Notes: generated from the letters alone by a model not told the origin. A stretch of DNA of 64,000 nucleotides from Aestuariispira ectoiniformans (GCF_025136295.1 NZ_CP062788.1:744001-808000); one strand, 5' to 3'; numbered from the stretch's first letter, positions 1 through 11,513 are shown. A program made the numbers and translations.

Positions 1-501
1 ACGGCCTTGCCCTTTCCCGATTATTCCGTCGACCGCCTGATTCTGGTGCATGGCCTGGAAAACGCGGAATATCTGCGCCAGACCATGCGCGAGGCCTGGC
101 GTGTGTTGAAGGGAAATGGCCGGATGCTGGTGGTTGTGCCCGCACGCCGGGGGTTCTGGGCACGCCGGGATGTGACGCCGTTCGGCATGGGAAAACCCTA
201 TACGGTGGGGCAGGTCCGCCGGTTGTTGCGCGAAACGCAGTTTGAACCTCAGCAGGTGACACGCGCCCTTTATATTCCGCCGCAGAAATGGGAGTTTCTG
301 TTGCATACAGCCCCGTTCTGGGAGCGTTTGGGCGCGCGCTGGTTCCCGCGCCTGGGCGGGGTGTTGCTGGTCGAGGCCTGCAAGCAGGTCTATGCGGCAG
401 CGCCGATGCGGCCCCTCGCCAAACGCAAAATGGTGGTTCTTCCGGGGGCGGTGGATGTTGTCCGACGCCACAGGAAAGCGACCCGCGACGCAGCGGAATA
501 A
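1..501 (+). CDS. SAM-dependent methyltransferase family protein (3' part)
   Basis: Only the C-terminal 166 codons lie in the window; the frame is open to the left edge, so the start is outside. What is visible matches the second half of a class I methyltransferase fold: a helix followed by an EAWRVLKGNGRMLVVVP strand (the usual post-motif region where a polar loop leads to a beta strand) and a basic C-terminal tail. The SAM-binding glycine loop would be upstream and cannot be checked. In alphaproteobacteria a protein of this kind often lies beside gloB, but that neighbour is not visible here. Substrate unknown. Confidence 0.7.
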   Translation, partial: TALPFPDYSVDRLILVHGLENAEYLRQTMREAWRVLKGNGRMLVVVPARRGFWARRDVTPFGMGKPYTVGQVRRLLRETQFEPQQVTRALYIPPQKWEFLLHTAPFWERLGARWFPRLGGVLLVEACKQVYAAAPMRPLAKRKMVVLPGAVDVVRRHRKATRDAAE

Positions 502-561
502 CGCTCGGTTTGCACGGCTTTTCCAAATTTTTCCAAGACTTGAAACCGGCTCACCGTTACA

Positions 562-1092
562 ATGACGAAATATACGGTGGGGGCGACAACGTTGGTAAGG
601 GAGTGCGCCTTGTCGAGGCGACTGGTTATTGATCCGGATTCGGACGAATTGAAGTCCCCGGTAACGCGCAAGGCTCTGCGTTATTGGCACAGCCAATGCC
701 GGGACAGCCGAATTCCATGCCGGGCGGATATCGACCCGGCAAAGCTCAAGTCCATTCTGCCCAATATGTGCATGCTGGCGGTTCTGGATGGTGGCGGGGA
801 TTTCCTGTTCCGCCTGCTTGGTACACGAATGCGGGAATTTTTATCCAACGATTATACCGGAAGGCGGTTGTCCGAGGTGGATGCGTTGCAACCCTCTGAC
901 ATGCTTGTGGAAAATTTTTCGACATGTATCGACACCCGCCAACCCATTCTGGCGAATACCCCTTATGTGGGGCCGAAGAAAGATATTGCGGAACTGGAAG
1001 ACCTTATCCTGCCCCTGTCGGATTGTGGGGAGAAGGTCGACCGGCTGATGATTGTCGTCGACTTCCGCTTCAAGCTGGATGATGAATGGTAG
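562..1092 (+). CDS. PAS-domain protein (PAS_5 type)
   Basis: A 176-residue soluble protein that looks like the alphaproteobacterial PAS_5 family: an N-terminal segment with ALRYWHSQCRD, then IDPAKLKSILPNMCMLAVLD, a LLGTRMREFLSNDYTGRRLSEV stretch typical of this PAS subfamily, and a final strand LMIVVDFRF. These proteins are single-domain and have no output module, so the signalling partner is unknown. The start is uncertain: ATG at 562 has no clear ribosome binding site, whereas an in-frame TTG at 610 sits 6 bases after AAGGGAG and would give 160 residues without losing the conserved part. Confidence 0.75.
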   Translation: MTKYTVGATTLVRECALSRRLVIDPDSDELKSPVTRKALRYWHSQCRDSRIPCRADIDPAKLKSILPNMCMLAVLDGGGDFLFRLLGTRMREFLSNDYTGRRLSEVDALQPSDMLVENFSTCIDTRQPILANTPYVGPKKDIAELEDLILPLSDCGEKVDRLMIVVDFRFKLDDEW

Positions 1093-1101
1093 TCCGGCCT
1101 G

Positions 1102-1329
1102 TTACTTGCGGCGGCGCGGTAACTCAAGGAAACTGCGGCGAAGCTGGCGCATCTGCAGGCCCATCGCGATCAGTCCCAGCCCGAGAACGGCCGCAATGAT
1201 CGTGAAATGACCTACCTGATCTGTGGAAAAAGACACGCTAATCCAATGACCGGCGAGCAGGACAAGGGTGAGGCAGACCAATCCGCAAATGGCGGCGCCC
1301 AGTGTTATCCCTATAACTTTCGACATCAT
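1102..1329 (-). CDS. small two-helix membrane protein, unknown function
   Basis: A 75-residue protein with two hydrophobic helices (about residues 4-28 and 38-56) and a very basic C-terminal tail ending PRRRK, predicted to lie on the cytoplasmic side. The start at 1329 is preferred because GAGGAA lies just upstream; a longer upstream open frame has no such site and reads through low-complexity sequence. I do not recognise a family. It lies downstream of acs on the same strand, but a strong terminator separates the two, so it is probably expressed on its own. Confidence 0.55.
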   Translation of the reverse strand: MMSKVIGITLGAAICGLVCLTLVLLAGHWISVSFSTDQVGHFTIIAAVLGLGLIAMGLQMRQLRRSFLELPRRRK

Positions 1330-1492
1330 TGGCTCATTCCTCGTTTCTCGTTGGGGAACAAGAAGCTCTTGCTGAAATACGACGCAAGTACCGTGCCAGA
1401 TTATTTCCGGACAATAATGGAAGTAGAGCCATTTAACAATCGTATAGGTAGAAAAACCAAGGATGTTTCTGTGACAAATTTGTGAACCGGGC

Positions 1493-1525
1493 AAAAAAAG
1501 GCCAGGGCACAGGGCCCCGGCCTTT
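1493..1525 (-). terminator. rho-independent terminator of acs
   Basis: On the minus strand, 20 bases after the acs stop, AAAGGCC pairs with GGCCTTT around a GC-rich centre, and the right arm runs into seven T. This is a textbook intrinsic terminator for leftward transcription. Confidence 0.85.
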
Positions 1526-1547
1526 GTCTTGTCAGGCTGACTGACGA

Positions 1548-3491
<1,944 letters not shown>

Positions 3492-3872
3492 TCTTATGAT
3501 GCCCCCTTATTCAATGGGTGGGTTCACGTAACGGCTGGCTGGCATGTCACCCAGACCGATCGGTGCTTATTTTTGTCAATTGCCGACAATAATGCGGCGA
3601 TCGTTGGGCGGATTCAATAGATAGTCCGGCTTTTTCCGCGGTTTAGTGCAGAATTTTTCACTGTCATCGAAGATTACAAAAAACTTGTAAAAAACTTCAC
3701 AAGTGTTGGCGCCATATTTGAGGGCCTTCCTTGGATTTGTGGATTGAGTTTTTTAACCTGGACCGCTATTCCCAGCCTATAACTCTTTAATTCTCAGTGG
3801 ATTTCAGTAAATTTAGTTAAGTGTAATACTTGGTTTCCCGGAGGGGGGCCCCGTTTTTGAGAGGGCGACGGT
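3492..3872. promoter_or_regulatory. divergent intergenic region with three inverted repeats (acs / PAS-receptor genes)
   Basis: This 381-base AT-richer gap separates acs from the taxis genes and carries no credible gene. It contains a perfect 10-base palindrome ACCGATCGGT (3555-3564), an inverted repeat TTGTC-7-GACAA just beside it (about 3575-3591), and ACTTGT-10-ACAAGT (3683-3704). The first two are nearer acs, the third nearer the taxis operon. They have the form of operators for dimeric repressors such as TetR-type proteins, but no such regulator lies in the window, so the assignment is only suggestive. Confidence 0.4.
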
Positions 3873-4409
3873 ATGTCGAAATACAAGGCGCAGCCGACCG
3901 GCAAGGAGCGATTCTTCAAGGATAACGAAATTATCGTGTCCAAGACCGATCCCAAGGGCCGCATAGTTTATGCCAACGATGTTTTCCTGGAAATCGCCGG
4001 TTACAAGGAACAGGAAGTCCTTGAACAGCCGCATTCGCTTATCAGGCATCCGGACATGCCGCGCTGTGTGTTTCAACTGCTGTGGGATCGTATCCAGGCT
4101 GGTGACGAGATTTTCGCCTATGTGAAAAACATGGCGAAGAACGGCGATCACTATTGGGTGCTGGCCCATGTCACCCCCAGCCGCGACAGCCATAACAGGA
4201 TCATCGGCTATCACTCCAACCGGCGTGTGCCGAACCGCGAGGCTGTAGGCAAGATCGAGGGGCTTTACGCGCAACTGCTGGCCGAAGAAGCCAAACACCA
4301 GAACAAGAAGGAAGGTCTTGCCGCCGGACTGGCAGCCCTGAACGCCTTTATCGAGGAAAGCGGGCAAAGCTACGATGAATTGATCTTCTCTTTGGAAAGC
4401 CAGGGTTGA
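3873..4409 (+). CDS. PAS sensor subunit of a bipartite Aer-type energy-taxis receptor
   Basis: A 178-residue soluble protein closely resembling the PAS domain of the aerotaxis receptor Aer: SKTDPKGRIVYANDVFLEIAGY, then QPHSLIRHPDMPRCVFQLLW, and KNGDHYWVLAHVTP, all hallmark segments of the FAD-binding Aer PAS fold. Unlike Aer it ends after the PAS domain and a short helix, with TGA followed at once by TAG. The next gene encodes the membrane receptor half and starts 12 bases later. This matches the CetB/CetA pair of Campylobacter, in which PAS and receptor are separate chains that together sense redox state. The flavin cofactor is inferred, not shown. Confidence 0.88.
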   Translation: MSKYKAQPTGKERFFKDNEIIVSKTDPKGRIVYANDVFLEIAGYKEQEVLEQPHSLIRHPDMPRCVFQLLWDRIQAGDEIFAYVKNMAKNGDHYWVLAHVTPSRDSHNRIIGYHSNRRVPNREAVGKIEGLYAQLLAEEAKHQNKKEGLAAGLAALNAFIEESGQSYDELIFSLESQG

Positions 4410-4421
4410 TAGGGGGCCGCT

Positions 4422-5723
4422 ATGATTAAAGGAACCATCGCCAATATTAATATTGTTTTTGCCCTGGTGGCTGTCTCCAGTCTGGCGACAGTGGTCTTCG
4501 CGCTGCTTGGGTTGCCGTCCTGGACGGTGATCGTGGCCGATGTGGCGACACTTGTGATCACCGGCGTCGGCCTGTTCGCCATGGCAAAACTGCGCCAGCG
4601 GTTGAGCACGGTACGCGACGCCTGCAAGCGGGCGGCGGCTGGCGATATGGAGGCGCGTGTCCTCTATGTCCTGCATGGGGATGAGTTCGGTGAGCTGCAG
4701 GCGGGTATCAACCACCTGCTCGATGTGACCGATGCCTTCGTCCGCGAGGCCGAGGCCAGCCTGCGCCATGTGGCGGAAGGCAAATTCTATCGCCGTATCC
4801 TGCGCCGGGGTCTGGATGGTGAGTTCCGACGGTCGGCGGAGGCCTGCAATGCGGTAACCGATGCGATGATGCGTCAGGATCAGAAACTGCACGAGATGGC
4901 TCGGGAATTCGAGGGTGGCGTCAAGGGCGTGGCCGATGCCGTCGGAACAACGGCCGGCGAATTGGTTGCATCCGCCGACGGTCTTGTTGGCGAGGCGAGC
5001 GGCGTGACCGAACGGGCGGGCGCGGTGGCGAATGCGGCCCGCACGGCGTCTGAAAATGTCCAGACCGCCGCCGCGGCAGCCGAAGAGCTGAGCGCGTCGA
5101 TCGGCGAAATTCGCGGGAACGTCAGTAAGGCTGGTCAGATCACCAATAAGGCGGTTCAAACCGCCCGCAGCGCCACCGGCAATATCGACAGCCTCAAGGA
5201 GGCGGTCAGCCATATCGGCACAGTGGTGACCCTGATCCGCGAGATCGCCGACCAGACCAACCTGCTGGCGTTGAACGCCACCATTGAGGCGGCCCGTGCG
5301 GGCGAGGCGGGCAAGGGGTTTGCCGTGGTTGCCAATGAGGTCAAGACGCTCGCCAACCAGACCGGCAAGGCCACCGACGATATCACGGCCCAGGTGGCTG
5401 AAATGCAAGGCGCGACAGATGTCGCCGTGGCCGCCATCGAGGAAATCGACACGGTCATCAGCGACGTTCAGGAAATTGCCGCAACAATCTCGGCGGCGAT
5501 CGAACAGCAGAGCGTGGCAACGGTCGAAATCGCCCGCAGCATGGAAGAGGCTTCCCAGTCCGCTTTGGTGGTGTCCGACAATATCACCGAGGTCCGTGGT
5601 GCGGCAGAGGCCACCGGCGCAAGCGCACAGCGCATGTCGACCTCCTCGGCGGCCCTGTCCGACCAGTCCAAACAGTTGGAGACCGGGGTGGATCACTTCC
5701 TGAGGACCCTGCGTCGGGAATAG
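4422..5723 (+). CDS. methyl-accepting chemotaxis protein, receptor half of the Aer-type pair
   Basis: A 433-residue chemoreceptor. Two membrane helices (about residues 8-28 and 33-53) are joined by a very short loop, so there is no periplasmic ligand domain. They are followed by a HAMP-like region (about 53-105) and a cytoplasmic coiled coil with the receptor hairpin tip [20 protein letters not shown] (about 279-298). This architecture is that of Aer or CetA minus the PAS domain, which is supplied by the preceding gene. It would relay redox information to the CheA/CheW complex. It is in the same frame as the upstream gene but separated by two consecutive stop codons. A strong terminator follows. 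Confidence 0.93.
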   Translation: MIKGTIANINIVFALVAVSSLATVVFALLGLPSWTVIVADVATLVITGVGLFAMAKLRQRLSTVRDACKRAAAGDMEARVLYVLHGDEFGELQAGINHLLDVTDAFVREAEASLRHVAEGKFYRRILRRGLDGEFRRSAEACNAVTDAMMRQDQKLHEMAREFEGGVKGVADAVGTTAGELVASADGLVGEASGVTERAGAVANAARTASENVQTAAAAAEELSASIGEIRGNVSKAGQITNKAVQTARSATGNIDSLKEAVSHIGTVVTLIREIADQTNLLALNATIEAARAGEAGKGFAVVANEVKTLANQTGKATDDITAQVAEMQGATDVAVAAIEEIDTVISDVQEIAATISAAIEQQSVATVEIARSMEEASQSALVVSDNITEVRGAAEATGASAQRMSTSSAALSDQSKQLETGVDHFLRTLRRE

Positions 5724-5754
5724 GCAGGACTGCACCTTTCCGATTATCAGACAG

Positions 5755-5779
5755 AACCCCGGCCCAGTGCCGGGGTTTT
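5755..5779 (+). terminator. terminator of the taxis-receptor operon
   Basis: AACCCCGGC and GCCGGGGTT form a 9-bp stem with a 5-base loop, ending in TTTT, about 30 bases after the receptor stop codon. Confidence 0.85.
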
Positions 5780-5847
5780 GCTGTTGTCCACAGACACCTG
5801 TTGATCTGTTATAGTTTCACCGCAAGCATTTCGACCTGGGGGAAGGC

Positions 5848-6678
5848 ATGTATGTGACGATGAAACCGCCGCCGGGGCTGCAACCTTTCGTGGCGCGCTT
5901 CTGGACCAATGCCGATGACGGGCAGGCGGCTTCTTCCGGCGCGGTAATCACGCGTGAGGCGGTCCTGCCCAGTGGGATGGCGCATCTGGCGATCCGGCTG
6001 TCGGATGCATCCTTTGACATTTCAGACAGCAACGGGGCATTGCGGGCCGGGCCGATGGTTGCCTGCGGCCTGCGCAGCCAGCCCTATTACCGCCTTCGCG
6101 GGGAGCCGGTCATTTCCGTGGGGGTACAGCTTCGCCCCGGCGCGGGGCCGGTCCTGTTCGGGATGCCCGCCGATGAAATGGCCGATATGCATGTGCCCTT
6201 GGATGACCTCTGGGGGCGCTTTGCCCATGAACTGCGGGAGCGTCTGGCGGAGGCCCCGACGGCGGATGAGCGCCTTACCTTGTTCGCGCGGCTTCTGGAA
6301 AGCCGTTTGCAGCGGGCGAGGGGGATGCATCCGGCGGTGGCGCTTGCCCTGCACCGCTTTGCGGATCGGGTGGATGTGGCGGCCGTGGTTGAGGAGACCG
6401 ACTACAGCCACCGTCATTTCAATGTCCTGTTCCGTCAGGCCGTGGGCCTGTCGCCCAAACGCTATTGCCGGATTTTGCGGTTCAGGGAGGCGCTGGAAAG
6501 TCTGGCGGCAAGCCCGGAACAGGCTCCGGCAGAGCTTGCCCTGGACCAGGGGTACAGCGACCAGGCGCATTTTAACCGTGATTTCCGCGCCTTTGCCCAT
6601 ATGACACCCGGTGCCTACCGGCGCAGCCGCCCCAACGCCGTCTTTCACGTGCCGTTTGAGGAAAGTGAAATCCCGTGA
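5848..6678 (+). CDS. AraC-family transcriptional regulator
   Basis: A 276-residue regulator. The N-terminal half (to about residue 150) is a cupin-like sensor of the kind found in DUF6597-type AraC proteins (opens YVTMKPPPGLQPFVARFW). The C-terminal 100 residues form the paired helix-turn-helix with VVEETDYSHRHFNVLFRQAVGLSPKRYCRILRFREAL and LALDQGYSDQAHFNRDFRAFAHMTPGAYRR, the standard second helix-turn-helix signature. Start chosen at 5848 because GGGGGAAGG lies just upstream. The next gene, a VOC-fold protein, is about 80 bases downstream in the same direction and could be a partner or target. Effector unknown. Confidence 0.9.
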   Translation: MYVTMKPPPGLQPFVARFWTNADDGQAASSGAVITREAVLPSGMAHLAIRLSDASFDISDSNGALRAGPMVACGLRSQPYYRLRGEPVISVGVQLRPGAGPVLFGMPADEMADMHVPLDDLWGRFAHELRERLAEAPTADERLTLFARLLESRLQRARGMHPAVALALHRFADRVDVAAVVEETDYSHRHFNVLFRQAVGLSPKRYCRILRFREALESLAASPEQAPAELALDQGYSDQAHFNRDFRAFAHMTPGAYRRSRPNAVFHVPFEESEIP

Positions 6679-6759
6679 GGTCAAATTCCTTCAATACGGC
6701 GCATGCGGAGGGCGGGTATTTTCCAACCTCTCGATAACCCAAGGGGTGAAGGGCAGACC

Positions 6760-7206
6760 ATGAAAATTCACGACGTATATCCCTATCTGCATGTGAAGAA
6801 CTGCGACAAGGCGATTGAATTCTGCAAGCAGGCTTTCGGGGTGACCGAGCTGTTCCGGCTGACGGAGCCGGGAGGGCGCATCGGCCATGTGGAACTGGAT
6901 TTCGGCGGAACGACCATCATGATGGCCGATGAGTTCCCCGAATGCCATATTCAAAGTCCGCAAACGGTGGGCGGCCCGTCGGCCACGATCCATCTGCATG
7001 TGGATGATGCGGATGCCTGCATTGCGCGCGCGGTTGACGCCGGGGCGACGGTTCAGCAGGAACCACAGGACTGGTTCTATGGTGAGCGGTCGGGCACGAT
7101 CATCGATCCTTTCGGCCATCGCTGGAATATCGGACACAGTATCGAGGCGGTGGAGCCGGAAGAGATGCAGCGGCGCTATAACGCCATGCTGGCGGAAGAC
7201 GCCTGA
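6760..7206 (+). CDS. VOC-fold (glyoxalase/bleomycin-resistance-like) protein
   Basis: A 148-residue vicinal-oxygen-chelate protein with two beta-alpha-beta-beta-beta repeats: YPYLHVKNCDKAIEFCKQAFG in the first half and TIHLHVDDADACIARAVDAG in the second, with GERSGTIIDPFGHRWNIG at the C-terminus. It is nearest the PhnB-like/YdcJ-type VOC proteins that often follow AraC regulators. Start chosen at the ATG at 6760, preceded by GTGAAGGG; a longer open frame begins at 6703 but adds non-conserved residues. Whether it is an enzyme or a binding protein cannot be told. Confidence 0.85.
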   Translation: MKIHDVYPYLHVKNCDKAIEFCKQAFGVTELFRLTEPGGRIGHVELDFGGTTIMMADEFPECHIQSPQTVGGPSATIHLHVDDADACIARAVDAGATVQQEPQDWFYGERSGTIIDPFGHRWNIGHSIEAVEPEEMQRRYNAMLAEDA

Positions 7207-7221
7207 AAAACGATATGGCAG

Positions 7222-7254
7222 AAAAAAGCGGGGGTGGCTGAGGGGCCACCCCCG
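7222..7254 (-). terminator. terminator of the leftward chemoreceptor gene
   Basis: A 10-bp stem (7229-7238 with 7245-7254) followed on the minus strand by CTTTTTT. It lies 25 bases past the stop of the receptor gene at 7280 and also closes the convergent VOC gene. Confidence 0.8.
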
Positions 7255-7279
7255 TCTCAGTTGAGCCGCAGGGTTGGCA

Positions 7280-9094
7280 TTACTGTCTGATCGAGGTCAG
7301 GAATTCGTCCATGGTGTTTTGCAGGCGGGTCGCCTGATCGGTCAGGCCTCGGGTGGCGCTGTGCATGGCTGTGGCCGCAGAACCGGAGGAGGCCGCCGCA
7401 TCGCGCAATTCGCCAATCGTACCGGTCACTTCCGATGTGCCGGAGGCGGCACGTTGCACATTTTCCGCGATCTCATGGGTGGCCTCGCCCTGCTGGTCGA
7501 TGGAGCTTGCGATTTCCACGGTGATTTCGGAGATTTCCTGGATCACTTCGCGGATCGACTGGATCGCGGACACGGCCTCTTTGGTAGTGCCCTGGATCTG
7601 GTTCACATGTTCGGAGATTTCCACCGTGGCCTTGCCGGTCTGGGTGGCGAGGCTTTTGACCTCGTTGGCGACCACGGCAAAGCCCTTGCCCGCATCTCCG
7701 GCCCGCGCCGCCTCGATGGTGGCGTTCAACGCAAGCAGGTTGGTCTGTTCGGCAATGTCCTGGATCAGGGTCACGACCGCGACGATCTTGTCGGCAGCTT
7801 CCGACAGGCTGCCGACGGTGGCGTCGGTGCGGCCAGCCCGGTCGACGGCGGATTGTGCGATTTCGGACGACCGTCCGGCGCGCTGGCGGATTTGCTGGAT
7901 GGAAGAGGAGAGTTCTTCTGCCGCTGCTGCCACGGCGCCGACGTTGTCCGACGCACCCTGGGCGGCACCGGCCACGGCGTTGGTGCGGTTTTCGGCCTGT
8001 TCGGAGGCACCGCGCAGGCGGTTGGCATTCTGGTCCAATTCGCCGGTCATGGTCGCAATGGTGTCGGCGACTTCTTTCACACCCCGTTCCAGATCATCGG
8101 CCAGTTGAAGCTGTGCGTTGCGCTTTTCTTCGGCCATGGCCTCTGCCTGGGCGTCCTGCTGACGGCGCAGGTCCTCGTTTTCCAACAGCTTTTCCTTGAA
8201 GCTGTGGAAGGCGGCGGCGACTTTGCCGATTTCATCGCGGCTTTTCACCGCCACGTCTGCGGTCATGTCACCGGCAGCCAGCGCATTGAGGGCTTCCGCC
8301 ACTTTGGACAGGGGGCGTGAAATGGCGCTGCGCACGATCCAGATCGTCAGGGTGGCGGCGACCGTCAGGGCAATGACACTGAAGACCAGCATGAACTGGC
8401 TGGCTTCTTTCTCCTGTGCCTCTGCGCGGGCAACGGCCTGTTTTGTTTCGGACTCAAGATTGCCGAGCAGTTCCTGAAGCTGTTCGCCAAGCGCCGCCTC
8501 AAGTGTCTTGAGGTCTTCTTCCATTTTGACGGCGGTCAGGAAGGACCCCTCCTCGATATAGCTGAAGACGCTGCCGGCCTGCTTGTCGAAGGCGGCATGG
8601 GCCTCCGCGATTTTGTCCAGCCCCGTCAGGACGGCCTGGAAGCGGGCGGTTGTTTCGGCATCCGGGTTCCCGTCCAGTACGTTCCGGGCGATGCCCTTGG
8701 CATCCGTCAGATTTTCCGCGATCAGTTCGGACTGTTGCTGGAAGGCGGCGACACGTGTCTTGTAGATTTTTTCCGCATCGTCGTCATAGATCACTTCCTC
8801 GCCGACGCGCATGGTGCCTTCCAACTGGCGGCCCTGTTCCAGGTTATGCAGGTGGATTTCGCGCACCGCGGATGCAATCGGCATGGCGTTGTTGGCCAGG
8901 CGGTTCACCTGTTCGCCGATGGCGGCGATATTGGTCTGGGCGACGATGGCGGAAACGATGAACAACAAAAAGGCAAAACCGACAACGGCGTAGATGCGCA
9001 TCGCGACCGTCAGCCCGCCCTTCCCGGGTTTGTTGGTGTTCATTCCTTCCGCAAGGCCGCCTATGTCCGCCGGAGCGGCCGCAATGTCCGTCAT
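7280..9094 (-). CDS. methyl-accepting chemotaxis protein with periplasmic helical domain
   Basis: A 604-residue transmembrane chemoreceptor. A membrane helix at about residues 35-58 and another at about 236-260 bracket a mainly helical periplasmic domain of about 175 residues, which has the look of a four-helix bundle. A HAMP domain follows, then the signalling coiled coil with [20 protein letters not shown] (about residue 450). The chosen ATG at 9094 has GGGGAG 9 bases upstream. Ligand unknown. It is a single gene with its own terminator. Confidence 0.93.
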   Translation of the reverse strand: MTDIAAAPADIGGLAEGMNTNKPGKGGLTVAMRIYAVVGFAFLLFIVSAIVAQTNIAAIGEQVNRLANNAMPIASAVREIHLHNLEQGRQLEGTMRVGEEVIYDDDAEKIYKTRVAAFQQQSELIAENLTDAKGIARNVLDGNPDAETTARFQAVLTGLDKIAEAHAAFDKQAGSVFSYIEEGSFLTAVKMEEDLKTLEAALGEQLQELLGNLESETKQAVARAEAQEKEASQFMLVFSVIALTVAATLTIWIVRSAISRPLSKVAEALNALAAGDMTADVAVKSRDEIGKVAAAFHSFKEKLLENEDLRRQQDAQAEAMAEEKRNAQLQLADDLERGVKEVADTIATMTGELDQNANRLRGASEQAENRTNAVAGAAQGASDNVGAVAAAAEELSSSIQQIRQRAGRSSEIAQSAVDRAGRTDATVGSLSEAADKIVAVVTLIQDIAEQTNLLALNATIEAARAGDAGKGFAVVANEVKSLATQTGKATVEISEHVNQIQGTTKEAVSAIQSIREVIQEISEITVEIASSIDQQGEATHEIAENVQRAASGTSEVTGTIGELRDAAASSGSAATAMHSATRGLTDQATRLQNTMDEFLTSIRQ

Positions 9095-9391
9095 GCCCAA
9101 AACTCCCCTGTGTGATGGCTGATTATTGGATGCGGGTTGTCCTTATTGGTTTTTCATTACGTATTTGTTGCATATCTGTGACAGTTTTCCATAGCCAAAT
9201 CAGATCGAATTTTCCTTAAATCTCAACTTATTATCCTGGTCTATTCCTGTTATATACTGGGGCTATGAAATGCAGGGTGTGGGGCCGCGCCGTCTTTTCA
9301 AGTGCGGGCGGTTGTGTTACCCCCTGACCGGTTTATGGCTGGTTTGCCCCTGATAGGGTGCGCCTGGCCCGGGTTAGCGGAAGCGGATTCA

Positions 9392-10342
9392 ATGCGAAAT
9401 TTTCTGGATTTTGAACAGCCTATTGCTGAACTGGAAGGCAAGGTAGAAGAGCTGCGCCACCTCGCCGGTGACGGCGAGATGAATATTGCCGACGAGATTG
9501 GCAAGCTGCAGACCAAGGCCGACAAATTGTTGCGCCAGACCTATGCCAAACTGACGCCCTGGCAGAAGGTACAGGTCGCACGGCATCAGGACCGGCCGCA
9601 TTTCGGCGACTATGTCTCCACATTGATCGAAGATTTCACGCCGTTGGCGGGTGATCGCGGTTTCGCCGAAGACAAGGCGATCCAGGGCGGTATGGGCCGG
9701 TTCCGCGGCCAGTCCTGCGTTGTGATCGGTCATGAGAAAGGCCACGACACCCAGTCCCGCGTGGCGCATAACTTCGGTATGGCACGCCCGGAAGGCTATC
9801 GTAAGGCGATCCGCCTGATGGAAATGGCTGACCGTTTCGACCTGCCGGTGATCACGCTGGTTGACACTGCCGGTGCCTATCCGGGGGTTGGCGCGGAAGA
9901 ACGCGGCCAGGCGGAAGCCATTGCACGTTCCATCGAGAAATGCCTCGAGATCAAGACGCCGCTTGTCGCCACGATCATCGGTGAAGGCGGGTCCGGCGGG
10001 GCCATTGCATTGGCGGCTGCGGACAGTGTCCTGATGATGGAACATTCCATCTATTCTGTGATTTCGCCGGAAGGCTGTGCCTCGATCCTGTGGCGCAGCG
10101 CCGAACATGCCCAGACCGCGGCGGAGGCCCTGCGCCTGACCGCACAGGATCTGGAAAAGCTGAAGATTATCGACCGGATTGTGGCGGAACCGATGGGCGG
10201 TGCGCACCGTGACCCGTCCGAGGCGATCATCTCCCTGGGCAATGTCATCGAGGATGAGCTTAAAAAGCTGACCGCGATGGACGGCGCCAGCCTGCGCAAG
10301 CGCCGGCGTGAGAAATTCCTGGCGATTGGCCGGGACCTCTAA
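9392..10342 (+). CDS. accA: acetyl-CoA carboxylase carboxyltransferase subunit alpha
   Basis: A 316-residue protein, the usual AccA length. With AccD it transfers carboxyl from biotinyl-BCCP to acetyl-CoA, forming malonyl-CoA for fatty-acid synthesis. It begins [19 protein letters not shown], and contains [37 protein letters not shown] and the oxyanion-hole region [15 protein letters not shown]. The start at 9392 is chosen because homologues begin at this MRNFLDFE; the frame is open upstream to a GTG at 9302 without conservation. A small lipoprotein gene follows after 5 bases. Confidence 0.97.
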   Translation: MRNFLDFEQPIAELEGKVEELRHLAGDGEMNIADEIGKLQTKADKLLRQTYAKLTPWQKVQVARHQDRPHFGDYVSTLIEDFTPLAGDRGFAEDKAIQGGMGRFRGQSCVVIGHEKGHDTQSRVAHNFGMARPEGYRKAIRLMEMADRFDLPVITLVDTAGAYPGVGAEERGQAEAIARSIEKCLEIKTPLVATIIGEGGSGGAIALAAADSVLMMEHSIYSVISPEGCASILWRSAEHAQTAAEALRLTAQDLEKLKIIDRIVAEPMGGAHRDPSEAIISLGNVIEDELKKLTAMDGASLRKRRREKFLAIGRDL

Positions 10343-10347
10343 GCATC

Positions 10348-10662
10348 ATGATCGGGGGGCGGATATTCGCGATGCTGTCCCCCGCCGTGCTTTTGTCGGC
10401 CTGCACGCTCGTTCCCTTTGAAAAAGAAGCGCCGGAAGACTGCTATTGGGTCACCCTGACAGCGGAGGGGGATTATTGCCAGGCCGCCCGTGATCAGGAT
10501 AACAAACTGCTTAGCTTCTATGCCGATATGAACGGCTATAATCTCGATGATGAGGTCTGCATCTGTGGTAAGCCTGCGGCCATGTCCCACTGCAAGACCG
10601 GCCAGCCGATGGACCTCAGCCATCTGGGCCGCCAATGTCCGGGACCGCCGCCTGCCTATTGA
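10348..10662 (+). CDS. small cysteine-rich lipoprotein, unknown function
   Basis: A 104-residue protein with a short signal and a lipobox LLSAC (cleavage before Cys19), so it is likely anchored in the membrane facing the periplasm. The mature part has several further cysteines (EDCYWV, GDYCQAA, EVCICGKP, SHCKTG, RQCPGP), which could form disulfides. It starts 5 bases after the accA stop and is probably transcribed with it, although a role in lipid metabolism is not implied by the sequence. Family not recognised. Confidence 0.6.
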   Translation: MIGGRIFAMLSPAVLLSACTLVPFEKEAPEDCYWVTLTAEGDYCQAARDQDNKLLSFYADMNGYNLDDEVCICGKPAAMSHCKTGQPMDLSHLGRQCPGPPPAY

Positions 10663-10718
10663 TCTCCCAGCCTGTTGCCGGGTCAAAACAGGTTTCGATC
10701 TCTAATCCGGAAAGACGG

Positions 10719-11513
10719 TTATTCGGTGTAGCGGGCGATGATCTGACTACGCTTGTCGTCGGTGAGGCTCCTGGGGATGGCCTCTTCTACTTGGGCGACG
10801 ATGGCCTGCGCGTCGGGATAGGTCTTGCGCAGCCCAAAATTCATACTGCCCCTATGCCCCTTGGTCACAAAGTCGGCAGGAATACTGAAGAATTTGTCCA
10901 GGATGCCCAGTTCACGCATTTTGTATCGTGTCACGAACGGGTCGGCGTAATAAAAGTCTGCACGACCAAACTGCAGCATCTTGAGTATCTGGTCTATTTT
11001 GTAGACGGTTGTCCGATTGGGGTGATGTTTCCAGATGTGTTCGCCGGAGCTGTTTCCGATGAAGTCCACTGCGCTGAACTCATACAGCTCTTCCTTGGTG
11101 CGGACAGCGCGGAGGGCATCGGCGCGAGGGTTGTTGACGGCAACGAATAACGCTGCCTCTGCCAAGGGAGTTACGGCCGTAGGGGCGAAATAGACATATT
11201 CCAACCTTTTTGCCGTAATGGGGCAGCACAAAGCGTCCGCGGTGCCGATGGCAACCATCCGTTGTGCCCGTTCCCAGGGATAGCCGTTATGCGTCAAGTC
11301 AAAGCCGCAGGTTTCGCCAAGCACGTCCATCAGGTCAATGAGAATACCGTGCGCCGTTCCGTCTTTTTTATTAATGAAGGAATAGGGCTGAAAGCTATAG
11401 TAGTAGGCTGCTCGCACCAGGGGTCGATTCGATGTTTGGGCCGGAGCCAGAGAAGCAGCCAAGGCCGGGGCGCTGGCGAGGCAGCCTGCGATGAAAGAAC
11501 GGCGGGAGATCAT
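10719..11513 (-). CDS. periplasmic solute-binding protein (SBP_bac_3-like)
   Basis: A 264-residue exported protein of the amino-acid-binding type. The N-terminus SRRSFIAGCLASAPALAASLAPAQ is a twin-arginine-like signal. The mature part has FINKKDGTAHGILIDLMDVLGE and WERAQRMVAIGTADALCCPITAKRLEY, the first-lobe pattern of family 3 binding proteins, and RADFYYADPFVTRYKMRELG. No permease or ATPase gene adjoins it, so it may be an orphan binding protein or a sensor partner, as is common for this subfamily in alphaproteobacteria. Ligand unknown. Confidence 0.8.
   Translation of the reverse strand: MISRRSFIAGCLASAPALAASLAPAQTSNRPLVRAAYYYSFQPYSFINKKDGTAHGILIDLMDVLGETCGFDLTHNGYPWERAQRMVAIGTADALCCPITAKRLEYVYFAPTAVTPLAEAALFVAVNNPRADALRAVRTKEELYEFSAVDFIGNSSGEHIWKHHPNRTTVYKIDQILKMLQFGRADFYYADPFVTRYKMRELGILDKFFSIPADFVTKGHRGSMNFGLRKTYPDAQAIVAQVEEAIPRSLTDDKRSQIIARYTE

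Noticed and set aside
4405-4424. Frameshift or nonsense mutation breaking one Aer gene
   Set aside because: Two consecutive stops, a new ATG, and complete domains on both sides fit a true two-gene system.
3813-5735. 640-codon open frame antisense to the PAS/receptor genes
   Set aside because: Translation is Gly/Arg/His-rich without domain character, while both sense genes are clear families.
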